A stretch of DNA of 64,000 bases from Dyadobacter sp. CY345 (lineage in GTDB: Bacteria; Bacteroidota; Bacteroidia; Cytophagales; Spirosomataceae): NCBI RefSeq assembly GCF_021502725.1, contig NZ_JAKFFS010000004.1, positions 1 through 64,000 of the forward strand, given 5' to 3'. Below the pieces are notes generated by a model, which saw nothing but the letters and a program-made list of their open reading frames with translations, did no database searches and had not been told where the DNA came from. Positions 23,695 to 32,743 of the stretch are shown in pieces. Made by a program: the position numbers and the translations under genes. Position 1 is the stretch's first letter. Each line of letters begins with the position of its first letter.

Positions 23695-25024
23695 ATGCAC
23701 TAACAATTTTTAGTAATTCCGGAATACCTACTTTTTTCAAAATCAACTGCCCGATTTTTTCAGAGGCGACACCTTCTTCAATCTGATAGGTATTCAGGAA
23801 ATCATTATCCGTAATTACAGTTCTAAAACACCGAAAAGAGATTGAAGGTGAATTACTAAAATTTTCCAACAACTCGTAAAGATGTGTTGACACGAGAAAA
23901 ACAGAATTTTTTCTTCTGAAAAACCCTTCAATGACAGTTTTCGAACATTGAAAAGCATCTTCCTGATTGGTACCACGAAAAAGTTCGTCGATGATTACAA
24001 AGCATTTTTTGCTGGTATGAAGCGCTTCGGCGATCGATTTGATACGCATAATTTCATTGTAAAAATGACTGTAACCTAAATCCAGATTATCGGAAAGGTG
24101 TATTGAGGTAAATAGCTGGTCTGAAAACGACAGACGAAGTTTTTTCGCCGGGATCGGCCAGCCGAGATGTGCAAGATATATTGCTACGCCACAAGTCTTC
24201 AGGAAAGTAGTTTTTCCGCTTGTATTTGCACCTGTCAGCAAACAGAGCGTTTGCTGATTGCCCAGCTCGAAACTGTTTGGAACAGCATTTGAAATTAAAG
24301 GATGCCATATTTTTTCAGCCTGAAATATTATTTCATTTCCAATGAATTCAGGAAAAACGAGATGATGCAATTTCTGGGTTTTAGCAATGGACGCATAAGC
24401 ATCAAAGGTGTAACAAATGTCGAGGAGGCGGCGGAATGCGTTTTTATTCGTAACCCGGAAATAGTAATCCCGGTAAAATACGGAGGTTAAGGACACATGA
24501 TTTCCTTTCGTTTTGGTAAAAGAATTTACACTATCAGAGAACAAAAATTCCCGAAGAAATGAAAAGTCTTGCCTCAGTTTTTTTGGTATATCCTCGTCAG
24601 TGAATCTGGCAAGCATATCACGCATGCCACGAATAAGTAGTAAAGTCGCAGTCAGGCCACTTTGAACAAAATAAAACTCAGCGGGATTTCGCCAGGAAAA
24701 TAAAAATGTGTCAACCCAATGTTTGAAAACATCCTGTGACATAGTGTAAGAAATATTGGAAGCATAATAACTTTCACCCGCTGCGATATATGCTCTTGAA
24801 ACATTCAATTCCCAGCGATCCAGATTATCATGTACAAAGGCGAGGAGCTCTTGAAACGATAAAATTTCTTCAATGCTTTTTTTAGGTATAGCAATCAGCC
24901 TTTTCAGCGCATCCTGTCCTCCCTGCGTTCTGGTTTGATCAAAAAAATTCAGGATACTTCTTTCCTGGCTGGTTTTTGGAATGATCTGAAGCTCATGAAG
25001 CGTTTGGGTGTCGACAGATTGCAT
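23693..25024 (-). CDS. MutS-family ATPase without mismatch-recognition domain
   Basis: 443 residues, about half of MutS. The N-terminal part (1-220) is helical and matches the lever/core region only in outline. The C-terminal part is the MutS ABC-type ATPase: LLTGANTSGKTTFLKTCG (Walker A), SHFYNEIMRIKSI, CFVIIDELFRGTNQEDAF (Walker B) and LVSTHLYEL. It lacks the N-terminal mismatch-binding FxE domain and any Smr nuclease tail, so classic repair is unlikely. Such short MutS-like proteins are frequent in Bacteroidota and of unknown role. Confidence 0.88.
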   Translation of the reverse strand: MQSVDTQTLHELQIIPKTSQERSILNFFDQTRTQGGQDALKRLIAIPKKSIEEILSFQELLAFVHDNLDRWELNVSRAYIAAGESYYASNISYTMSQDVFKHWVDTFLFSWRNPAEFYFVQSGLTATLLLIRGMRDMLARFTDEDIPKKLRQDFSFLREFLFSDSVNSFTKTKGNHVSLTSVFYRDYYFRVTNKNAFRRLLDICYTFDAYASIAKTQKLHHLVFPEFIGNEIIFQAEKIWHPLISNAVPNSFELGNQQTLCLLTGANTSGKTTFLKTCGVAIYLAHLGWPIPAKKLRLSFSDQLFTSIHLSDNLDLGYSHFYNEIMRIKSIAEALHTSKKCFVIIDELFRGTNQEDAFQCSKTVIEGFFRRKNSVFLVSTHLYELLENFSNSPSISFRCFRTVITDNDFLNTYQIEEGVASEKIGQLILKKVGIPELLKIVSA

Positions 25025-25107
25025 AGTGAAGGTTTTACGATCTTCAAAAGTATGCAGATACCCGGACCCAATTTTCTTAAAAAAACTTAAAATTCAGTAG
25101 GTTATGA

Positions 25108-26364
25108 TTATTCAGCGATACCAGCTTTGGCAATTTTTTTTGGAAAAGCAAGCCAAACAAAATATCCGGTCAGGATAATGATACTCACCTGAATCAAATA
25201 ATCGATAATAGAATCGCTGGAAACGGTAATATCAGACGGACTCAGATAACGCGGCATTCCCAGTCTCCACCAGTAAGAAGGATGGACCACACAAAGAATA
25301 TTAAAAACAATCAGCAGAAAAACCTGTTTTTTGTTACTCCAATCGATGATATAAAAAACGAGGGGTATTAAAAACAGGAAAATGTAATTGCTGTAGGCGC
25401 TTTGCTGGATCACCATCATGGTAGCATACAACACAACCCAGACGCGGGAAAGCATCACACGGAAATCGGCATGCTGCAAACGAAAAGCGGCAAGCGTTGC
25501 CAAACCAACAGAAATGACCAGTCCAACCCAGTTCCAGAATTTTTCGCCAACACCGATACCGTCAAAAAACCAGGGATTGATACTGGAAAGAATATTGGGG
25601 GCACGTAAAACTTTAGCTTCGTCCATCGGCTGCATGAATTCCATGCCGACGAGCGGATAAAGTATACCAAGCGAGATTATTCCAATGATTACCATCGGAA
25701 TAAGAAATCTGATCTTTTGTTTTTCGATAAGAAATAGCGGAACCAGTATCAGGACAAAAATGGCTTTGGTCATTAATAAGCCGATAGCCAAAATCACAGC
25801 ATACCATTCAACACGAACTGTTCTTTCTCTAACCAGATAGGCCAGCACAACGAATAACCACATCCAGACGTCTTCCTGTGCGCCGACGATACACAAAACC
25901 AGCGATCCCGGAAGGAGATAATACATTAATGATTTGAATAAAAATGATCCTCGTGACTGAAACGGCCGGAAAAAGTGCCAGGAAAGCCAAAGAGCTACGC
26001 CATCCATAACCGCCATTGTAAGAACGATCATTTTCGGACTATACCAGATTTTAAGCCAAATGCCTAAAAAATAAGCATATAAGGGAGAATAGGGCGACCA
26101 GAAATCGCGGTAGACAACCTGGCCCATGGATGCTTTGCTGCCTTCATCCCAGAAACCTAGTACGTCCGATGTTGGTGTAATATTGGCAATTAAATAAACC
26201 GCAATAAATGGAATAAGCCGGAAAATAATCCAGCCTGTGATAAGAGAAACCCTGACACTCTTACTTTCAAGCCATGCAGAAAGTCTTTTTCGTTGAGAAA
26301 AAAGAATAATCAGAAGGAGGATACACGCCAGGCTAAGACCTGTTTTTGCTAGAACTACACTCAT
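25108..26364 (-). CDS. polytopic membrane protein, GT-C-like (copy 2)
   Basis: 418 residues with about ten hydrophobic helices. After the second helix comes a loop with SDVLGFWDEGSKASMGQVVYRDFWSPYSPLYAYFLG; the acidic loop followed by YRDFWS and SPLYAY is the pattern of GT-C glycosyltransferases that use lipid-linked sugars (GT87/mannosyltransferase-like). No further catalytic evidence. Its start overlaps the stop of the preceding gene by 4 nt (ATGA), and the two proteins share the same loop and length, so they are tandem paralogs that are translationally coupled. Probably involved in envelope glycan synthesis; substrate unknown. Confidence 0.72.
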   Translation of the reverse strand: MSVVLAKTGLSLACILLLIILFSQRKRLSAWLESKSVRVSLITGWIIFRLIPFIAVYLIANITPTSDVLGFWDEGSKASMGQVVYRDFWSPYSPLYAYFLGIWLKIWYSPKMIVLTMAVMDGVALWLSWHFFRPFQSRGSFLFKSLMYYLLPGSLVLCIVGAQEDVWMWLFVVLAYLVRERTVRVEWYAVILAIGLLMTKAIFVLILVPLFLIEKQKIRFLIPMVIIGIISLGILYPLVGMEFMQPMDEAKVLRAPNILSSINPWFFDGIGVGEKFWNWVGLVISVGLATLAAFRLQHADFRVMLSRVWVVLYATMMVIQQSAYSNYIFLFLIPLVFYIIDWSNKKQVFLLIVFNILCVVHPSYWWRLGMPRYLSPSDITVSSDSIIDYLIQVSIIILTGYFVWLAFPKKIAKAGIAE

Positions 26365-27632
26365 GCCACAGCCAGTTTTTCAGAATTTACAACGTTTTGA
26401 TAAGTCTTCCGCAAAATCCAGATAAAACCTAATACGTTTAGAATTTGTAAAACATATTCAAAAAGATTTGACAGGTTTCCAAACATACCAAAAGATGTAT
26501 ACGAAGGTTGATCAATATAAACCCATACGAAAGGCTGAACAACCGTGAGCCAGTTTACAGCCAGTAATACGATGACGTGCCAGGTTTTTCTGATATCAAT
26601 AACGTCAAAAAGAACAGCCATTAAATATGCGATCAGATAAGCACCCATGGCACTGGCCTGGAAAATCATCATACAAACAAATACAGCGATGAAAATTCCG
26701 GGAAGGATTTCGCTGATATGCCTGTGGCGCGCTTTGAATGCCATGAAAGCCGGAATAAAAATGGTAAACAGCAACCCGATCCAGTTGATCATGGTCGATT
26801 TTTTCTCGTTGATATGAATAAACAATTCAACAAACGGACGACTTATAGAGAATAAATTTGGCGTCATCAATTGTTCGGTATGCTGAATCGGCATCAAAAA
26901 CAGATCGCCAATCTGCCAGTATAAAAACCCAACCGCCGGAATTCCGACTGCTGCCATCACTAAAAGCATTTTGACCGGCTTTTTCACAACTACTAAAACG
27001 GCAGGAAGCAGAAATATAAACGTCACTTTTATGGTCAGCAAAGTCAGTGCAAAAAGCAGCCCTGCGCCAACTTCATAATTTTCTTTATGCTTGATCGTAT
27101 AACGCCAGATTAGCAACGCGGCTCCCCAAAACCAGACCTCTTCCTGTCCGTCTACGAGAATATACATGAATCCCGCAGGAAGCATCAGGTATATCATGGC
27201 ATATTGTAATGCCCTGGTATTTCTAACTTTATAGGTTCTGTAAGTAAGCCAGAGAATTACACTTTCCATCAAAACCATAAATAAAACAATCGCACGGGAA
27301 TTATGCCAGATCCAGACCGGGATGCTTATGATGTAGGCATACAGCGGCGCATGGTATGACCAGAAATCTCGGTATACAAAACCGCCGGCTTTCGCAGCTT
27401 CGGCTTTATAGAAAAAGAAGGGAATATCGCCGCGCGGATCTTCATTGACAATCAGGAAAATTCCAATCCATGGAATCAAACGAAGCAAAATAAAACCTGC
27501 TGCAAAAACGGCTTTTTCTTTTTCAAGCTGCCATTTTGCAAAAAGTTCGGATCGGCTGATCACCCAGAAAATACCCAGGGTGAGCCCCAGGTTGATGAAA
27601 AGCTTGATATAAAAAACGGTAAGAATGGGCAT
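26361..27632 (-). CDS. polytopic membrane protein, GT-C-like (copy 1)
   Basis: 423 residues, about ten hydrophobic helices. The first periplasmic loop reads NEDPRGDIPFFFYKAEAAKAGGFVYRDFWSYHAPLYAYIIS, matching the same positions of its downstream neighbour. It is followed by that paralog with a 4-nt overlap. An integral-membrane glycosyltransferase of the GT-C fold is the best guess; a flippase or polymerase cannot be excluded. A weak inverted repeat (TTGCGG / CCGCAA) lies in its leader near 27677-27705. Confidence 0.72.
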   Translation of the reverse strand: MPILTVFYIKLFINLGLTLGIFWVISRSELFAKWQLEKEKAVFAAGFILLRLIPWIGIFLIVNEDPRGDIPFFFYKAEAAKAGGFVYRDFWSYHAPLYAYIISIPVWIWHNSRAIVLFMVLMESVILWLTYRTYKVRNTRALQYAMIYLMLPAGFMYILVDGQEEVWFWGAALLIWRYTIKHKENYEVGAGLLFALTLLTIKVTFIFLLPAVLVVVKKPVKMLLVMAAVGIPAVGFLYWQIGDLFLMPIQHTEQLMTPNLFSISRPFVELFIHINEKKSTMINWIGLLFTIFIPAFMAFKARHRHISEILPGIFIAVFVCMMIFQASAMGAYLIAYLMAVLFDVIDIRKTWHVIVLLAVNWLTVVQPFVWVYIDQPSYTSFGMFGNLSNLFEYVLQILNVLGFIWILRKTYQNVVNSEKLAVA

Positions 27633-27766
27633 GTTAAAGTAAATGTCTTTTATGAAGTGTGTTGATTTTTGCGGTTTGGGCTCATATCAAGCCGCAAACT
27701 TAAGATAACTTTTTTTCAAAATGATCAGCAAAACGCAAAGATTTAATACGTTACAAATTCGTATGC

Positions 27767-27797
27767 TTGCATACTATTTTACAAAAGTCTATTTTTG
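27767..27797 (+). promoter_or_regulatory. Bacteroidota-type promoter of the acyl-CoA dehydrogenase gene
   Basis: TTG at 27767-27769 and TATTTTTG at 27790-27797 with a 20-bp spacer fit the -33/-7 consensus. The coding sequence begins 31 or 58 nt behind it, depending on the start chosen. Confidence 0.6.
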
Positions 27798-27855
27798 AGT
27801 TAACCACAATCATAAAAAGCACCTTCTTATGCCATATAACGCACAACTTATCGGG

Positions 27856-28995
27856 ATGGATTTCAATCTGAGTGAGGAACACGAGGCTGTACAATTTGCG
27901 GCGCGTGATTTTGCGAAGACAGAGCTTTTGGCAGGAGTAATTGATCGTGATAATCAGCAAAAGTTTGATCCTGCTTTGACCCGAAAAATGGGTGATTTAG
28001 GTTTTTTGAGCATGATGGTGTTGCCGAAATATGGCGGAGGAGGTATGGACACACTTTCATATGTGATTGCGATGGAGGAAATTTCCAAAGTGGATGCTTC
28101 GGCATCTGTAATCATGTCGGTGAATAATTCTCTGGTTTGCTGGGGACTTCAGGCTTATGGAACGGATGCGCAGAAAGAAAAATATCTGACACAGCTCGCG
28201 TCCGGAAAAATGGTTGGCGCATTTTGTCTATCAGAGCCGGAAGCCGGTTCGGATGCTACTTCGCAACAAACAACCGCAGTGGATATGGGCGACTATTATT
28301 TATTAAACGGCACGAAGAACTGGATCACAAACGGGAGCTCTTCAGAAATATGCCTGGTTATGGCCCAGACGCATCCGGATAAGGGACATAAGGGAATCAA
28401 CGCGCTTATCGTAGAAAAGGGGGCTGCCGGTTTCTCAGTTGGAAGAAAAGAGGATAAAATGGGGATCCGGGCTTCGGACACGCATACCCTGATGTTTTCG
28501 GATGTCAGAGTTCCGAAGGAAAACAGGATAGGAGAAGACGGTTTCGGATTTAAATTTGCCATGACGGTTTTGAATGGCGGAAGAATAGGAATTGCGGCAC
28601 AGGCGCTGGGTATCGCGGCCGGAGCTTTCGAATTATCTCTAAAATATGCGCAGGAAAGAAAAACTTTTGGAAAACCAATAAGTGACCACCAGGCGATACA
28701 ATTTAAGCTTGCCGAGATGGCAACGAAAATTGAGGCGGCCAGGATGCTCGTATATAAAGCAGCGAGACTGAAAGATCAGGGGAAAGATTATGTAAAAGCG
28801 GCCGCAATGGCGAAATTATATGCATCCGATGTGGCAATGTGGGTGACAACGGAAGCCGTTCAGGTTCACGGGGGTTACGGGTATGTGAAGGAATTTCATG
28901 TCGAACGGCTTATGCGCGATGCAAAAATTACACAAATCTATGAAGGTACCTCTGAAATCCAAAAATTAGTGATTGCCCGTGAGTTGCTAAAATAG
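27856..28995 (+). CDS. acyl-CoA dehydrogenase
   Basis: 379 residues from ATG 27856 (MDFNLSEEHEAVQ), the usual length and N-terminus of the family; an ATG nine codons upstream (27829) is also possible. It oxidises acyl-CoA to enoyl-CoA with FAD. Signatures: AFCLSEPEAGSDATS (FAD/substrate contact), NGTKNWITNG, DKMGIRASDTHTLMFSDVRVP, RKTFGKPISDHQAIQFKLAEMA, VQVHGGYGYVKEF, and the catalytic glutamate in IYEGTSEIQKLVIAREL. The motif set fits short/branched-chain or butyryl-CoA dehydrogenases; chain length is not decided. It stands alone. Confidence 0.93.
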   Translation: MDFNLSEEHEAVQFAARDFAKTELLAGVIDRDNQQKFDPALTRKMGDLGFLSMMVLPKYGGGGMDTLSYVIAMEEISKVDASASVIMSVNNSLVCWGLQAYGTDAQKEKYLTQLASGKMVGAFCLSEPEAGSDATSQQTTAVDMGDYYLLNGTKNWITNGSSSEICLVMAQTHPDKGHKGINALIVEKGAAGFSVGRKEDKMGIRASDTHTLMFSDVRVPKENRIGEDGFGFKFAMTVLNGGRIGIAAQALGIAAGAFELSLKYAQERKTFGKPISDHQAIQFKLAEMATKIEAARMLVYKAARLKDQGKDYVKAAAMAKLYASDVAMWVTTEAVQVHGGYGYVKEFHVERLMRDAKITQIYEGTSEIQKLVIARELLK

Positions 28996-29073
28996 CTCAT
29001 TCAGGGCATTTTTCTACATATTGTTCTAAATGAGGTATTAATTTAGTGTAAAAAAGATACTTTTTTTATATAT

Positions 29074-29102
29074 TTTGTTATTACATGCTTGTATTAGTTT
29101 TG
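29074..29102 (+). promoter_or_regulatory. Bacteroidota-type promoter of the AraC-type regulator
   Basis: TTTG at 29074-29077 and TAGTTTTG at 29095-29102 with a 17-bp spacer are an exact -33/-7 match, 66 nt before the regulator start codon. Confidence 0.75.
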
Positions 29103-29125
29103 TACAATTTATTAGATTTGTACAA
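29100..29125 (+). promoter_or_regulatory. twin TTGTACAA palindromes, candidate operator
   Basis: The 8-bp palindrome TTGTACAA occurs at 29100-29107 and 29118-29125, 18 bp apart centre to centre. The first copy overlaps the -7 box and the second covers the expected transcript start region. The site lies in the leader of a gene for a helix-turn-helix regulator, so autoregulation is plausible. No experiment or search supports it. Confidence 0.5.
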
Positions 29126-29168
29126 AAATTGAGTAATCGGTCTTTTCGGCCCTTAAATATATACATGT

Positions 29169-30098
29169 ATGGAAGACTATAATAAGATTATCGAGTCATT
29201 GGGAGTTAAGTTTGTGAAGGCACGACACATTCGTATCCTGCAACCTATCACAATCAAGAATTTTTATGATGTACAGAATTCACTTACAATTTTGTACGAC
29301 GGAGAAGTTTCTTTTGGAAGCGAAGAATCCCATAAGGTAGAAGAGGGCGATATGTTGTTTATCCCAGGCGGAAAACATGCGACTGTTACTTACGGAAACA
29401 CGCAATCTGCGAAAACCGTATCAAACGAGGAGTTCATGACAAACCGGGATAATTATATAGAAGCCGGACATGACCCTGCTTTAATCGGAAAATTGCCAAA
29501 TTCGTTTGGTTTGATCTCCTTTGAAGCGAAAGTATTTGATACCGTTAACTTCTTTACCTCTCTGGATGTTCCGCCGTTTTTGATCAAAAGAGACGATCAG
29601 ATTGCGATCACGATCAACCAGATCCTGACAGAAGATATGCTTGATATTCCTGGTAAAGGACGTATCATTAAAATCAAAACAGAAGAAGTTGTTATCGAAA
29701 TTATTCGTTACATTCTTAAAAATAAATTGTTTGTTGAACAACTTGTAACAAACAGTACCTATTTCAAAGATCCTCGTTTGATTGACATCTTTGCTTACAT
29801 CAAAGACAATTTGGGTGGCGATCTATCCAATAAAGTTTTGGCAAACGTTGCAAACGTATCAGAAGATTACGTGGGGCAGTATTTCAAAATGCTGACTGGT
29901 ATTAACCCACAGGATTATATCGAATATCAGCGTATGGAAAAAGCGGTTGACTTGCTTCGTACATCGAAGAAAAGTATACGCGCTATCGGTTCTGATGTTG
30001 GATATAAAGACACAGCTTATTTCTGCCGTCGTTTCAAAATGATGTTTGGTATCCCTGCTGGCAAAATGCGTCGTCGTGAATCGTTGATGAATGTTTAG
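29169..30098 (+). CDS. AraC-family transcriptional regulator
   Basis: 309 residues. The N-terminal half (about 15-110) is a cupin-like sensor (ILYDGEVSFGSEESHKVEEGDMLFIPGGKHATV). Residues about 195-305 form the AraC double helix-turn-helix: LSNKVLANVANVSEDYVGQYFKMLTGINPQDYI and IRAIGSDVGYKDTAYFCRRFKMMFGIPAGKMRR. It has its own promoter with a palindromic site and a terminator behind it, so it is monocistronic. Ligand and targets are unknown; no obvious target operon adjoins. Confidence 0.9.
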   Translation: MEDYNKIIESLGVKFVKARHIRILQPITIKNFYDVQNSLTILYDGEVSFGSEESHKVEEGDMLFIPGGKHATVTYGNTQSAKTVSNEEFMTNRDNYIEAGHDPALIGKLPNSFGLISFEAKVFDTVNFFTSLDVPPFLIKRDDQIAITINQILTEDMLDIPGKGRIIKIKTEEVVIEIIRYILKNKLFVEQLVTNSTYFKDPRLIDIFAYIKDNLGGDLSNKVLANVANVSEDYVGQYFKMLTGINPQDYIEYQRMEKAVDLLRTSKKSIRAIGSDVGYKDTAYFCRRFKMMFGIPAGKMRRRESLMNV

Positions 30099-30123
30099 TA
30101 TTTGATTATATAATTTTGAGAAA

Positions 30124-30152
30124 TCAGCCGTTCCGAAATGGACGGCTTTTTT
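30124..30152 (+). terminator. terminator after the AraC-type regulator
   Basis: AGCCGT (30126-30131) pairs with ACGGCT (30142-30147), followed by seven T. It begins about 26 nt after the stop codon. Confidence 0.82.
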
Positions 30153-30280
30153 TGTGTCCAGGCTGAGCATTTAAATTTTTTCTTGAAATAATTAACCATT
30201 TGTTTACATAGAATATGTGATAATTTTATTTCTTTTGGAATAATAATTAAAAAAATAACGCAACAATTTATCTAAAAGCC

Positions 30281-30997
30281 ATGACGATTATGAGGAAATC
30301 CCTACGCCAAATTTTTATACTGTCAATTTGTTTTCTGGCGACGACCGTGTCCTGGGCTCAGGTAAGTCTGGGCGTCAGGGGAGGAGCAAATTTTGCCACT
30401 TTTGCTGTTGAAGGTGATGATCAGGAGTTTCCTTTCAAGCCAAAGACGGGATTGAACTTTGCTATTTTATTTAATCTTCCTTTGGGTGCTTCAACCAGTA
30501 TTCAAATCGAACCAGGTTTTTCACAGCGTGGTGCCAGGATTTCCGCAAAGACTAATGAATTTTTTAATAACCAGCAGATCAAAGCAGAGATTGATGGAAA
30601 GTTATTGGTGAATTATATTGAAATGCCTGTTCTATTTCAATACAGACCGAAACTGGGCAAACTTGAAGGACTTTTATCTATCGGACCTGAGGTGCGTTTG
30701 ATGACAGGTAACATAAAAGCCAAATCCAGTTCAAAGGTTTATATTGATGGAGTCTTGGTCAGCGATACCAGCGAAGACGAATCTTACGGTTCAGGAGACG
30801 ATACGCAAAAATTTGATTTTGGTATGGTTGGTGGTGCCGGGCTTGCATATCCCCTGGGAATCGTAAAAGTGTTTGTCGAGGGTCGTTATCATTTTGGGTT
30901 AAGAAATCTAGCGACCACAGACGATGGCGATGATTCCAAAGTTCACAATCGCGGAGCATCAGCTCACATTGGTATACTCGTGCCAATTGGTAAATAA
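30281..30997 (+). CDS. outer-membrane beta-barrel protein (PorT/OMP_b-brl type)
   Basis: 238 residues. Signal peptide up to SWAQ (residue 27); ATG 30281 is taken, but ATG 30290 (MRKSLRQIF) is equally good. The mature protein alternates hydrophobic residues in strands such as VSLGVRGGANFATF, TSIQIEPGFSQRGARI, NYIEMPVLFQYRP and FDFGMVGGAGLAYPLG, and ends in a strand (SAHIGILVPIGK), the pattern of eight-strand barrels common in Bacteroidota. Exact function unknown. A terminator follows. Confidence 0.82.
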   Translation: MTIMRKSLRQIFILSICFLATTVSWAQVSLGVRGGANFATFAVEGDDQEFPFKPKTGLNFAILFNLPLGASTSIQIEPGFSQRGARISAKTNEFFNNQQIKAEIDGKLLVNYIEMPVLFQYRPKLGKLEGLLSIGPEVRLMTGNIKAKSSSKVYIDGVLVSDTSEDESYGSGDDTQKFDFGMVGGAGLAYPLGIVKVFVEGRYHFGLRNLATTDDGDDSKVHNRGASAHIGILVPIGK

Positions 30998-31018
30998 TTC
31001 TTAAATTAAAATATTATT

Positions 31019-31050
31019 GAGGAGCCTCCTTTGCGGGAAGCTCCTTTTAT
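31019..31050. terminator. terminator between the barrel gene and the DUF4440 gene
   Basis: AGGAGC (about 31020-31025) pairs with GCTCCT (about 31040-31045) and is followed by TTTT. It lies between two convergent genes and could serve the plus-strand one. Confidence 0.65.
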
Positions 31051-31058
31051 TTTGAAAC

Positions 31059-31493
31059 TTACCGGACCGGAGTAAGCTGCACCGTAGAGACTTTCCAACT
31101 ACCTCCTTTTTTAATCGAGACAACTGTGTAAGTCACCTGGTTTTGGAAATTGTTATTTTCAATCTTCCCTTTGACATTCCAGGTGCCGCTAATCACACCG
31201 ACATCACCGTAATTTTTTGTGCGGGAACCAGAAATTATTCCTGAATCGACGGTTATGTAACCTTGTGCAACCCCCTGTGCGAGCATATCCCGATCAACTT
31301 GCTGACCATCAAAACTGACTATTGAAAAATCATCAGCTAAAATGTCGTTGAGTGCATTAGTATCTTCATCTAATAAGGCTTTGAAAAAAGCATTTGAACA
31401 TTCAGTAGCATCCTGCGGACGGGAAAAGCTAGCCTGTGCGTATGAACAGAACCCAGCAAGTGTGAGAAAACTTAAAAGCATTATCTTTTTCAT
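31059..31493 (-). CDS. exported NTF2-like (DUF4440) protein
   Basis: 144 residues. Signal peptide MKKIMLLSFLTLAGFCSYAQ, then a SnoaL/NTF2-like domain: CSNAFFKALLDEDTNALNDILADDFSIVSFDGQQVDRD and GTWNVKGKIENNNFQNQVTYTVVSIKKGGSWKVSTVQLTPV. This cone-shaped fold often serves as a binding scaffold; no catalytic residues can be assigned. It is a single gene. Confidence 0.8.
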   Translation of the reverse strand: MKKIMLLSFLTLAGFCSYAQASFSRPQDATECSNAFFKALLDEDTNALNDILADDFSIVSFDGQQVDRDMLAQGVAQGYITVDSGIISGSRTKNYGDVGVISGTWNVKGKIENNNFQNQVTYTVVSIKKGGSWKVSTVQLTPVR

Positions 31494-31711
31494 CGAAATT
31501 CCGTTGATTTTTTAAAGTGTAAGAATATTTTTGGAATCTGATAAAAAGCGTATTCTCCTGCAAGTTTTTTATAAAATGTTTATATAAAAATAATAGTGGG
31601 TTACTTTTCCAGCCGATTCGTCATATTCTTTCGAAAAACGGTTTCTTCCCTTATGAATATATGAGTAGATTCGCTTTTGTTTTACAGTGATTGAAGTTTG
31701 TAGAAATTGAT

Positions 31712-32104
31712 ATGATAAAGATAAAATCATTGCTATCGATGGCGTGCCTTTTTTGGGGACTTGCAGCGTGTTCAACACCTCCGGATACACTTGGTAAGCT
31801 CGACTTAAAGAAATGGCGTCAGGATCGTGGAGGATGCAAAAATGAGCGTTCAGATCTGGTTGCGGATCTGAGAGGCGAGCAAAAGCAATTGATGGGAAAG
31901 TTTGCCGATGACATTGGGAAAATTCTCGGTAAGCCGGATATACACCAGCTTGGCGCGGGGAATACAAAATTCTATGTCTATTTTCTGGAAAAAGGTCCTC
32001 AATGTGACGACATCACAAAAAAATCAGAAGCAAAAAAAGTGATTATGAAGTTTAATGCAATTGGTTTGATGTCTGAGATTACTTATCAGAGTCGGCCGTT
32101 GTGA
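31712..32104 (+). CDS. small lipoprotein of unknown function
   Basis: 130 residues from ATG 31712 (an in-frame TTG at 31691 would lengthen the signal peptide without reason). A lipoprotein signal is clear: SLLSMACLFWGLAACS with the lipobox LAAC. The mature part contains KWRQDRGGCKNERSDLV and a domain ending in FYVYFLEKGPQCDD; two further cysteines could form a disulfide. I do not recognise the family. Confidence 0.7.
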   Translation: MIKIKSLLSMACLFWGLAACSTPPDTLGKLDLKKWRQDRGGCKNERSDLVADLRGEQKQLMGKFADDIGKILGKPDIHQLGAGNTKFYVYFLEKGPQCDDITKKSEAKKVIMKFNAIGLMSEITYQSRPL

Positions 32105-32541
32105 TGTTTTCGATTAGGTTTTTTTAAAGTAAGAAGCGAATTAACTTCTGCCTCATGTCTCGGCTCAAAAGTTTTTGAGTTTAGCTTCCAATTGGTGTAG
32201 ACATACCATTCAAAATCAATAAGATCATCTGTTTCCTGAATTTCGCTTTGTGAGGGATGCCAATGTTTGTCCGGATGTAATAGGCGCACGGCTTTTTAAT
32301 CAGGACAACATTTTGTCAATTCACCTTCCAGACTAATACCAATGAGATTAGTGAAATATCTTTCTGGATCAGGAATATTATCCAGTGTTAACATTTTCTC
32401 GGAAATTTTGACGTCATTGATCCGGTCTAAAGCGCAGTTCTGATATGTATTCCGATCCGAATAATAAGAAGTGAAAAGTTGTATATTTGAGAAAATGAAT
32501 CTTACAGCTATGCAAAACTGGCAGGAAAAAATCAGTCTCAA
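32086..32541 (-). pseudogene. probable gene remnant with one in-frame stop
   Basis: On the minus strand one reading frame runs from 32541 to 32086 with a single TAA at 32296-32298. Protein-like stretches lie on both sides: IPDPERYFTNLIGISLEGELTK before the stop and SEIQETDDLIDFEWYVYTNW after it. The upstream part runs into the toxin-antitoxin gene on the other strand, so a former start may have been lost there. The family is unknown and it may be chance; the low codon quality keeps confidence low. Confidence 0.3.
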
Positions 32542-32743
32542 TCCGGAAATACGTTTTGGGAAACCGTGTATTAAAGGTACGAGAATTACAGTTTGGGATA
32601 TTTTGGGGTGGCTTGCGAGTGATATGAGCTATGACGAAATAGTAGAAGATTTTCCGGAGTTGACAAAAGGTGATATTCTGGCCGCATTAGCTTTTGCTGC
32701 TAATAGGGAAGAGAATACAAAAATTTTGATAACAACGGTATGA
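32495..32743 (+). CDS. DUF433 antitoxin-like protein
   Basis: 82 residues from ATG 32495 (GTG 32471 and ATG 32510 are alternatives). The DUF433 signature is complete: ISLNPEIRFGKPCIKGTRITVWDILGWLASDMSYDEIVEDFPELTKGDILAALAFAA, a small helix-turn-helix-like fold. A TATATTTG -7 box at 32482-32489 stands directly in front. It overlaps the following DUF5615 gene by 4 nt (ATGA). This pair is a known toxin-antitoxin arrangement in which DUF433 is the antitoxin. Confidence 0.88.
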   Translation: MNLTAMQNWQEKISLNPEIRFGKPCIKGTRITVWDILGWLASDMSYDEIVEDFPELTKGDILAALAFAANREENTKILITTV

